Below are positions 1 through 5,374 of a stretch of DNA of 8,678 nt, piece after piece; position 1 is the stretch's first letter, and each line of letters starts with the position of its first letter. A program made the translations under genes and the position numbers. Below the pieces are notes generated by a model. That model did not search any database. It saw only the letters and a program-made list of their open reading frames with translations, and was not told where the DNA came from. The DNA lies in assembly GCA_016550415.1 (NCBI GenBank), contig JABXGU010000568.1, forward strand, positions 1 through 8,678. Direction: 5' to 3'. The stretch is from an archaeon. GTDB taxonomy: Archaea > Asgardarchaeota > Hermodarchaeia > Hermodarchaeales > Hermodarchaeaceae.

Positions 1-499
1 CATCATCGATAGCGTGCATCAACTCTTGTATGTGACGTTGTCCTCTAAGTGTAACAGCACGAGGAAAAAGCCCAACACCATTTTCAACATCAGTAGAAGA
101 CTTCGCTTCAATTAAGCAGGGTGGTCCTGATGGTCCATGCAGAAGAAAGTCTAAACGACTCTCCCGATAGACTGGTTCTGATTTAATAACATTATAGTGA
201 ATGAAAGGTGGCAACAGACCCCGTTCTAATGCCTTAACTAGAAGTTGGTTGGGAATACGTGAGTCCAAGGAAAGAGCCGCACCCTCGTGATGAACACCTA
301 CCAAGTCATAGTCTGTTTTACGATGAGAATTTGATGCATAACGAACTAGGACTTTAACTCCAGCAAAAAGCAGATCGGGCATGGGTCCGGGATTGGGCAA
401 GTAACATGGTGTCTCTTTTCCGTTTAGTCGGCAAATTGTGAGAAAACGGTTTGGTCTTCGCAGAAATTCACCAGTGATTAGAGGACCTATCACATGCAA
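1..499 (-). CDS. sfsA: SfsA-family protein (sugar fermentation stimulation homologue), C-terminus missing
   Basis: The gene runs leftward off the window; 166 codons are visible of an expected 230 or so. The translation matches SfsA in order: an N-terminal GEFLRRPNRFL segment (residues 10-20), the CYLPNPGPM signature (32-40; CHxPNxGxM-like in bacteria), SxRIPN (80-84), then a PD-(D/E)xK-type nuclease core with SRLDF (114-118), IEAKSST (130-136) and LFPRAVTLRGQRH (144-156). In the family these residues form a restriction-endonuclease-like fold that acts on or binds nucleic acid; the link to maltose metabolism in Escherichia coli is indirect, and the role in archaea is unknown. All acidic and lysine residues of the core are present, so the protein is probably active. 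Start: TTG at 499 lies 8 bases after an AGGAG; GTG at 493 is the alternative but is 14 bases away. An in-frame stop lies just upstream of the TTG. Identification is firm; the start is less certain. Confidence 0.9.
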   Translation of the reverse strand, partial: MHVIGPLITGEFLRRPNRFLTICRLNGKETPCYLPNPGPMPDLLFAGVKVLVRYASNSHRKTDYDLVGVHHEGAALSLDSRIPNQLLVKALERGLLPPFIHYNVIKSEPVYRESRLDFLLHGPSGPPCLIEAKSSTDVENGVGLFPRAVTLRGQRHIQELMHAIDD

Positions 500-507
500 T
501 TATGAAT

Positions 508-512
508 CTCCT
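508..512 (-). promoter_or_regulatory. Shine-Dalgarno site of sfsA
   Basis: AGGAG on the minus strand, 8 bases before a TTG codon (499-497) and 14 before the next GTG (493-491). The spacing favours the TTG as start of sfsA. Confidence 0.5.
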
Positions 513-547
513 AACTAATTTTCCCAGCTCTCCGCCTTGCAGGAACC

Positions 548-557
548 TTTATCTATT
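548..557 (-). promoter_or_regulatory. possible TATA box of sfsA
   Basis: On the minus strand the AT-rich run AATAGATAAA follows a purine-rich stretch (AAAAGAAAAA) that could serve as a B-recognition element. An archaeal start site about 25 bases downstream would fall near 527, leaving a leader of some 28 bases that contains the AGGAG. The box is far from consensus, so this is a weak call. Confidence 0.25.
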
Positions 558-620
558 TTTTTCTTTTGCCTAGTGCAGCGATTCTGTTGGAATGAATGAT
601 AAGATTCGGGGATTCCTATT

Positions 621-634
621 CTCTTAAATACTGG
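621..634 (+). promoter_or_regulatory. promoter-like element of the PLP enzyme/corrinoid/MttB cluster
   Basis: CTCTTAAATACTGG holds a TATA-like core (CTTAAATA, 623-630). Transcription starting about 25 bases downstream would fall near 650, just ahead of the ribosome binding site at 665. Nearly the same string occurs at 7542-7555 and 4007-4020, each at a similar distance before a gene, which strengthens the call. The 169-base gap between this gene and divergent sfsA holds nothing else recognisable. Confidence 0.45.
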
Positions 635-664
635 TGGTATTCACAATGCAAACCAGCTTCAATA

Positions 665-668
665 GGAG
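665..668 (+). promoter_or_regulatory. Shine-Dalgarno site deciding the start of the PLP enzyme
   Basis: GGAG ends one base before a TTG at 669, too close to use it, and lies 9 bases before a second in-frame TTG at 678. A stop codon at 663-665 rules out any start further upstream. The second TTG is therefore preferred. Confidence 0.5.
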
Positions 669-677
669 TTGAATTCA

Positions 678-1724
678 TTGCCATTAGATTGGAATCGGTA
701 TCAAAAAGTGCAAAAGAACATCTTTGATTTAATCGGATTAACACCGCTTCTCCGATTGCCAAAAATAAGTGAAAAAGCTGGTGTCGACATTCTTGGAAAG
801 ATAGAATGGTATTCACCGACTGGTAGCTTGAAAGACCGAATTTACTACAAGATGCTTACTGAAGCAATTGAACGTGGTGATTTGAAACCAGGCATGGAAA
901 TCCTTGAATCCTCAACTGGTAATGCGGGTATTGCCTGCGCATTTGTTGGTAGAATGCTTGGGTATCCAGTAACAATTGTGATGCCTGAAGGCATGAGCAA
1001 AGAAAGACGAAAATTAATGGCGGCCTATGGTGCTCACATTATTTTCACTCCTGGCGGAGAGTCAGATGTTGATCTTTGTCTAAATAAGGTGAAAGAACTC
1101 AAAACAAAGAACCCAAGAAAGTATTGGGAGCCGGCTCAATTTAGCAACCCAGACAATTCTGCTGCTCACTACGAGACAACAGGCAATGAAATTTGGGAAC
1201 AAACAGGAGGCAAAATCGACGCGTTTTTAGCTAGTCAAGGGACTGGTGGAACCATCACAGGGGTAGGTCGAGAGTTACGAAAACACAATCCAAAGGTGAA
1301 GCTATATGCTGTCGAGCCCACAGAAGCACCCCTATTATCTGAACGAACATGGGGCTCTCATCGTATTGAAGGGATAGGTGATGGATTCGTTCCCAGAAAT
1401 CTTGACTTGAGCATCCTTACAGGAATAATCACCACAACCTCAGATGAAGCCATTGAAATGGCTCAAAAACTTAGCCGCGAGGAGGGCCTCTTTTGCGGTA
1501 TTTCTTCTGGATGCAATGTTGCAGCTGCTATAAAACTAGCTAAAAAGCATCCAGAAATGAAAGCCATCGTTACAATGATTAATGACAGCGGACAGCGATA
1601 CTTTACCACTCCACTCTGCGGAGAACCTAAACATCTGGAAATACCGGACCGCGAACATCCCATGGACAAGCGAACAAAAGAGGAATTAGACAAACACCAA
1701 CATAAATGGGAAATAATCCACTGA
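678..1724 (+). CDS. cysteine synthase / cystathionine beta-synthase family PLP enzyme
   Basis: This is a fold-type II PLP enzyme of about 348 residues with no C-terminal CBS domains. Numbered from the TTG at 678: SPTGSLKDR (46-54) carries the PLP-binding lysine, Lys52; STGNAG (79-84) is the substrate-binding loop; GTGGT (188-192) holds the PLP phosphate; GISSG (274-278) supplies the serine that contacts the pyridine nitrogen. Enzymes of this family make cysteine or related amino acids by beta-replacement on O-acetylserine, O-phosphoserine or serine. The loop reads STGNA where classical cysteine synthases have TSGNT, so the exact substrate cannot be named. It leads a tight cluster with a corrinoid protein (47 bases downstream) and an MttB-type methyltransferase, which is not a usual place for cysK. 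Start: TTG 678 by Shine-Dalgarno spacing; TTG 669 would add three residues. Stop is TGA. Family is certain, specific reaction is not. Confidence 0.9.
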   Translation: MPLDWNRYQKVQKNIFDLIGLTPLLRLPKISEKAGVDILGKIEWYSPTGSLKDRIYYKMLTEAIERGDLKPGMEILESSTGNAGIACAFVGRMLGYPVTIVMPEGMSKERRKLMAAYGAHIIFTPGGESDVDLCLNKVKELKTKNPRKYWEPAQFSNPDNSAAHYETTGNEIWEQTGGKIDAFLASQGTGGTITGVGRELRKHNPKVKLYAVEPTEAPLLSERTWGSHRIEGIGDGFVPRNLDLSILTGIITTTSDEAIEMAQKLSREEGLFCGISSGCNVAAAIKLAKKHPEMKAIVTMINDSGQRYFTTPLCGEPKHLEIPDREHPMDKRTKEELDKHQHKWEIIH

Positions 1725-1771
1725 GAATCCAAAGGTACCAATAGTCTATCAAGTATGAATAGGCGGTATTG

Positions 1772-2425
1772 ATGACAAAGAATCTTGTAACAGACATCCG
1801 TGAAGCTATGATTGCTTGCCAAACTGATAAGGTTCTGGAACTTGTTCAAAAAGCGATTGAAGCGAAGCTGGATGCAAGGTCTGTTGTGACAAATGGTTTA
1901 ACACCAGGTATTCGTGTCCTAGGTGACCGCTTTGAGCATGGTCAGGCATATTTACCTGAGCTAGCTGTGGCGGCAGAGACAATGAAAGAAGCGCTGAAGT
2001 TATTGGAGCCACTTCTAGCTAACACTACTGCGGGTGATTCCATTGGCACAGTCGTTATTGGTACAGTTCAGGGCGACATTCACGACATTGGTAAGACCAT
2101 CGTTGCCACAATGTTGACTGTTGCAGGTTTCACTGTTTATGATATGGGTGTTGATGTGGCACCATCTCAGTTTCTAGCTAAGGCTAAAGAAGTGAAGGCA
2201 AACATCATTGCCATGTCTGCACTACTCACAACAACGATGGATCGTATGCGTGAAACCGTTGAGCTATTGAAGAGAGAGAAACTACAGAAACAAATCAAAG
2301 TATTGGTGGGCGGTGCCCCCTTAAACAAGCGCTTTGCTGACAGTATTGGTGCTGATGGATATGGCGTGGACTTTGGCCAAGCTATCAAGGAAGCAAAGCG
2401 ACTCACGATACTCACTAATTCATGA
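1772..2425 (+). CDS. methyltransferase cognate corrinoid protein (MtbC/MttC-like)
   Basis: The protein of about 217 residues has the two-part layout of small corrinoid proteins: an N-terminal four-helix cap (about residues 1-85, with the PELAVAAETM segment) and a C-terminal Rossmann-like cobalamin domain (about 90-217). The cobalamin domain shows the lower-ligand motif DIHDIGK (102-108, His104 expected to coordinate cobalt), a SALLTTTM stretch that lines the nucleotide tail, and the GGAPLN and GADGYG segments typical of the family. It shuttles a methyl group: a substrate-specific partner methylates Co(I), and a second methyltransferase passes the methyl to coenzyme M or a pterin. The partner is almost certainly the MttB-like protein encoded 20 bases downstream. 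Start: ATG 1772, with a GGCGGT 4 bases before it; TTG 1769 is an alternative. The full length and intact His motif indicate a working protein. Which MttB-type substrate it serves cannot be told from its sequence. Confidence 0.93.
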   Translation: MTKNLVTDIREAMIACQTDKVLELVQKAIEAKLDARSVVTNGLTPGIRVLGDRFEHGQAYLPELAVAAETMKEALKLLEPLLANTTAGDSIGTVVIGTVQGDIHDIGKTIVATMLTVAGFTVYDMGVDVAPSQFLAKAKEVKANIIAMSALLTTTMDRMRETVELLKREKLQKQIKVLVGGAPLNKRFADSIGADGYGVDFGQAIKEAKRLTILTNS

Positions 2426-2445
2426 ACTAAGAGGTCTTCTAGCAG

Positions 2446-3918
2446 ATGACATTACGTCCCCACTTTTCACTTCTAACAGAAGAAGAAGTCAACCATATTC
2501 ACCAAGAAAGCCTGTCCCTACTGGAAGATGTGGGCATGACTATCCACAGTGAAGAAGCATTGGATCTTCTTGCCAAAGCTGGATGCCCAGTCGACAGAAA
2601 ACGACAACACGCCAACATCCCTGCGTCTCTTGTAGAACGGGAACTCCGAAATGCGCCTAACGCCATTACTATTTTCGACCGGGATGGACAACCTACGCTT
2701 CAACTTGAAGGTGATAGGGTTCATTTCAATCCAGGTTCAGCAGCCACCCACCTGCTTGATCGTAAAACAGGTGAGAGACGCCAACCTCGCGCTAAAGATG
2801 TTATCGAGTTTGTGCGTGTCGTCGATGCACTTCCATACATTGATGCGCAGAGTACTGCACTGATACCTGCTGATGTACCGCATACACTTGCTGATCGGTA
2901 TCGTCTTTATCTTGTCCTTCAAAATTCCACTAAGCCGATAATTACTGGGACTTTTACTCTGGATGCCTTTGATGATATGCGGCTTATGCTGGAAGCTGTT
3001 GTGGGAGATCCAAAGAAGCTTAGGTCAAGGCCATTGGCAATTTTTGATGCCTGTCCCTCAGCGCCTCTCCAGTGGAGTGAACTCACAGTCCATGACTTGT
3101 TATGTGGTGCAAAAGCAGGAATACCCATCGAGACCATTTCCATGCCGCAGCTTGGTGCCACAGGTCCAGTTACTCTAGCAGGATCACTCGTCCTACACAA
3201 CGCGGAATCATTAAGTGGAATTGTCCTTACGCAATTGATCAGGCAAGGTGCACCTGTAATCTATGGAGGCTCCCCGACTGCAGTTGATATGAGATATGGA
3301 ACAGCCCGGTTAGGATCAATTGAGAGTATTATGTTGACTTGCGCATATACACAGATGGCAAAACATTATGGAATTCCAACTCATGGCTATCTTGGGCTTT
3401 CTGATTCGAAGATTGGAGCAGATTATCAGAGTGGTTTTGAATCTACAACGGGTCTTCTCCTTGGAGCACTGGCTGGGGTGAATAATATTGCTGGAGCAGG
3501 AATGTTATGCTTTGAGAGCACCCAGAGTTTTGAAAAACTTCTTCTTGATGACGTAGTAGCTGGCATGGCTAAACGACTCCTTAATGGCGTAGGTGTCAAT
3601 GATGATACATTAGCAATTGAATCACTTCGAGAGGTAGGGATGAAAGGAGGAGACTTTCTAAGGCTGCAGCACACTCTGAAGTGGTTCAAGAAGGAGCACT
3701 ATATGCCTGGAGATATTGTTGACCGCCAATCCTTTGAAGCATGGAAAACACAGGGTGGCAAAAGCAGCCATCAGAGAGCACAACATCGTCTAACGGAAAT
3801 ATTATCATCTCATGATCCCAAACCACTCAATCAGGATCAACAGCAAGCGTTAGATGAGATTGTTCGTGGCTTCATGAAACGCCATAAGAGTCCACCTTTA
3901 CCCTTTGGTCCAAAGTAG
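2446..3918 (+). CDS. MttB-superfamily (trimethylamine/quaternary amine) corrinoid methyltransferase, non-pyrrolysine
   Basis: The 490-residue protein matches the trimethylamine methyltransferase superfamily over its full length. It has the N-terminal HQESLSLLEDVG helix (18-30), the FNPGSAATHLLD segment (94-105), a TIM-barrel core with PQLGATGPVTLAGSL (234-248), a conserved SDSKIGADYQSGFE stretch (319-332), and the C-terminal RLTEILSSHDPKPL tail (448-461). MttB of methanogens carries pyrrolysine near residue 334, encoded by TAG. Here the frame is open with sense codons throughout, and TAG serves as the terminator. It therefore resembles the non-pyrrolysine branch (MtgB, MtpB, MtcB and relatives), which demethylates glycine betaine, proline betaine, carnitine or similar quaternary amines. 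The methyl would go to the corrinoid protein encoded 20 bases upstream. A GAGGT at 2431-2435 precedes the ATG by 10 bases. Family is certain; substrate is unknown. Confidence 0.93.
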   Translation: MTLRPHFSLLTEEEVNHIHQESLSLLEDVGMTIHSEEALDLLAKAGCPVDRKRQHANIPASLVERELRNAPNAITIFDRDGQPTLQLEGDRVHFNPGSAATHLLDRKTGERRQPRAKDVIEFVRVVDALPYIDAQSTALIPADVPHTLADRYRLYLVLQNSTKPIITGTFTLDAFDDMRLMLEAVVGDPKKLRSRPLAIFDACPSAPLQWSELTVHDLLCGAKAGIPIETISMPQLGATGPVTLAGSLVLHNAESLSGIVLTQLIRQGAPVIYGGSPTAVDMRYGTARLGSIESIMLTCAYTQMAKHYGIPTHGYLGLSDSKIGADYQSGFESTTGLLLGALAGVNNIAGAGMLCFESTQSFEKLLLDDVVAGMAKRLLNGVGVNDDTLAIESLREVGMKGGDFLRLQHTLKWFKKEHYMPGDIVDRQSFEAWKTQGGKSSHQRAQHRLTEILSSHDPKPLNQDQQQALDEIVRGFMKRHKSPPLPFGPK

Positions 3919-4006
3919 TAAAGGCAACGCTCACAAATGGCTTTGCTGTAAAAACTTCGTGGGCCTAAGATTCCCAATAATTCCTGATTATTTGCAAAAA
4001 AAGTGA

Positions 4007-4020
4007 CCTTTTAAGTCTGG
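4007..4020 (+). promoter_or_regulatory. promoter-like element of the GTPase gene
   Basis: CCTTTTAAGTCTGG, preceded by an A-rich run (3996-4002), lies 57 bases before the TTG start. It resembles the elements at 621-634 and 7542-7555. A second candidate TATA (TATAAAG, 4028-4034) is nearby. The rest of the 159-base gap after the MttB gene (3919-4077) shows no RNA gene, repeat or strong T-run. Confidence 0.4.
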
Positions 4021-4063
4021 TAAAACTATAAAGAAGCAGCGGCTACATGATTTCTCGTAAAAA

Positions 4064-4069
4064 GGGAGG
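4064..4069 (+). promoter_or_regulatory. Shine-Dalgarno site deciding the TTG start of the GTPase gene
   Basis: GGGAGG is the strongest ribosome binding site in the window and stands 8 bases before TTG 4078. No ATG or GTG in the right frame is better placed. Confidence 0.6.
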
Positions 4070-4077
4070 CATTCGGC

Positions 4078-4947
4078 TTGATATTCAGTGTCCTACTAAT
4101 AACTAGAAATGGTATTAAATTGTACCATAGAAGCTACTGGGCAATCGAAGTTAGTCAGGCTGCAATTAGTGAATTTATCCAGTCTATGCGTCAGCTAGAG
4201 CTAAGTGCTGGGAGAAATGTTGACTTAACCATTTTTGTGGAGAATCTAAAATTTGCTCATCGATTCATCGATTCTGATTTGCTCCTTGTAGCTGTGGCAG
4301 ATCCAAATGACTCTGATGAATTCGTCCAAGGAAAAGCGGAAAATGCTGCTAGATTAGTGAAAAGAAAATTTGCCAAGCAAATATGGGAGTTCAAAAGTAC
4401 AAGGGATTCCTCCGTTTTCCAAGATATCGGGGAGGTAATTGATTCAGTAATAGTATCCACGTTGAAGATTGTATTGCTTGGTGAAGGGGGCGTTGGGAAG
4501 ACAACAATTCTACGATTATTACAGGGTATCCCAACAGATTTGGAACATACTCCCACAACAGCAGTGTATGTCGAACAGCTAGAAAAAGTACAGTTAGGCC
4601 CATACGAATTTGCAGTATGGGATTTCCCAGGCCAAGAAAAAATGGTTCCAAGATGGGAGGATTACCTGAGAGGAACAGATGTCGTGCTGATTGTAACAGA
4701 TTCAACGTTGAAGAATGTGATGGCAACAAGACACTTACTGCCCAGAATTCGAAAATGGACAGAAAATGCATTACTTTGGTCTGTGGCAAATAAACAGGAT
4801 TTAGAAGGAGGCCTCCTGCCTGCTACAGTAGGACGTCTGCTGGGAATTCCAACCGTGGGATTGGTTGCAATCGACCCACGAAATAAAGAAAGCCTTTATC
4901 GAACATTACTTTCTGCAGCAGTAGAAGCAACTATTCCTCCCCCATAA
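4078..4947 (+). CDS. longin-like domain fused to a Ras/Arf-type small GTPase
   Basis: The protein has two parts in 289 residues. Residues 1-125 have the pattern of a longin/roadblock-type fold: an initial strand followed by an RNGIKLYHR turn, a long amphipathic helix (25-43), and a central strand DLLLVAVAD (67-75). Residues 129-285 are a small GTPase: Walker A GEGGVGKT (135-142), a switch I threonine in TPTTAVY (158-164), WDFPGQE (181-187) with the catalytic-type Gln186, and NKQD (238-241) for guanine recognition. The usual SAK (G5) motif is not evident; AIDPRNKES (264-272) occupies its place. There is no C-terminal prenylation cysteine; the chain ends in prolines. Eukaryotic longin and roadblock domains act as partners or platforms for small GTPases in membrane traffic, so the fusion may carry its own regulator. 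It is cytosolic by sequence, with no signal peptide. The GTPase part is certain; the longin assignment rests on pattern only. Confidence 0.85.
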   Translation: MIFSVLLITRNGIKLYHRSYWAIEVSQAAISEFIQSMRQLELSAGRNVDLTIFVENLKFAHRFIDSDLLLVAVADPNDSDEFVQGKAENAARLVKRKFAKQIWEFKSTRDSSVFQDIGEVIDSVIVSTLKIVLLGEGGVGKTTILRLLQGIPTDLEHTPTTAVYVEQLEKVQLGPYEFAVWDFPGQEKMVPRWEDYLRGTDVVLIVTDSTLKNVMATRHLLPRIRKWTENALLWSVANKQDLEGGLLPATVGRLLGIPTVGLVAIDPRNKESLYRTLLSAAVEATIPPP

Positions 4948-4966
4948 AATGTAACCCAGAAATCTG

Positions 4967-5305
4967 CTATTCTTTTCGCGGTTTTCTATTGGAGAAGTTC
5001 CAACTCATTCCTCGACCAGTTCTTCGTTCACGTGCTAGAGCTTCAGAAAGTTGAATACGGTGAAGTTCTTCTAGATCCTCAGCAAGCACCTCAATAGCTA
5101 TTCCTATGAAGCCACAGTCCTGACAAGCCCATTCGGCTTGTTCTAAAATCCCAGAGATACTTGATAAAGGACGAAGATTAATACTCAGACATTGCGGGCA
5201 CGCTTTTATCCAATCAGATTTTCCTCTCTCAAATTTTCCTCGAAACCTAGCACCTTGTGCTTTTTGTTTTGATCGAGTCTCCTCATCTTTATTTTTGCCT
5301 GCCAT
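4967..5305 (-). CDS. small archaeal zinc-ribbon protein of unknown function
   Basis: A protein of 112 residues with a very charged, lysine- and arginine-rich N-terminal tail (1-32), then a zinc ribbon formed by CPQC (36-39) and CQDC (61-64), then an acidic helix (about 74-95) and a basic end (RERRTGRG and RKPRKE). Such a layout fits a nucleic-acid- or protein-binding adaptor, but no function can be assigned. It follows polX on the same strand after a gap of about 69 bases and could be cotranscribed with it. A CTTAAATTA stretch just upstream (5343-5351) could also give it a promoter of its own. Start: ATG 5305 has GAGG 8 bases upstream; ATG 5335 would add ten residues but has no ribosome binding site. 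The stop is TAG, only 19 bases from the convergent GTPase stop. Confidence 0.75.
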   Translation of the reverse strand: MAGKNKDEETRSKQKAQGARFRGKFERGKSDWIKACPQCLSINLRPLSSISGILEQAEWACQDCGFIGIAIEVLAEDLEELHRIQLSEALARERRTGRGMSWNFSNRKPRKE

Positions 5306-5374
5306 AGATGATGCCTCTTCTTGCGCAAAACCCATAGCGTAATTTAAGGCTTACGAATTGAGAGACATTAGCAA

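Noticed and set aside
1755..1772. Five-codon open frame (MNRRY) overlapping the corrinoid gene start by TGATG
   Set aside because: It has no ribosome binding site and is too short to support; the overlap is likely chance.
1463..1849. Open frame of 128 codons on the minus strand
   Set aside because: It lies opposite the PLP enzyme and corrinoid genes, whose translations match known families, and its own translation shows no recognisable domain.
3919..4006. Possible terminator or small RNA after the MttB gene
   Set aside because: Only weak pairing (GGG with CCC around 3961-3975) and no T-run or stable hairpin could be found.
4391..4789. Open frame of 132 codons on the minus strand
   Set aside because: It is the antisense shadow of the GTPase domain; its translation lacks any recognisable motif.
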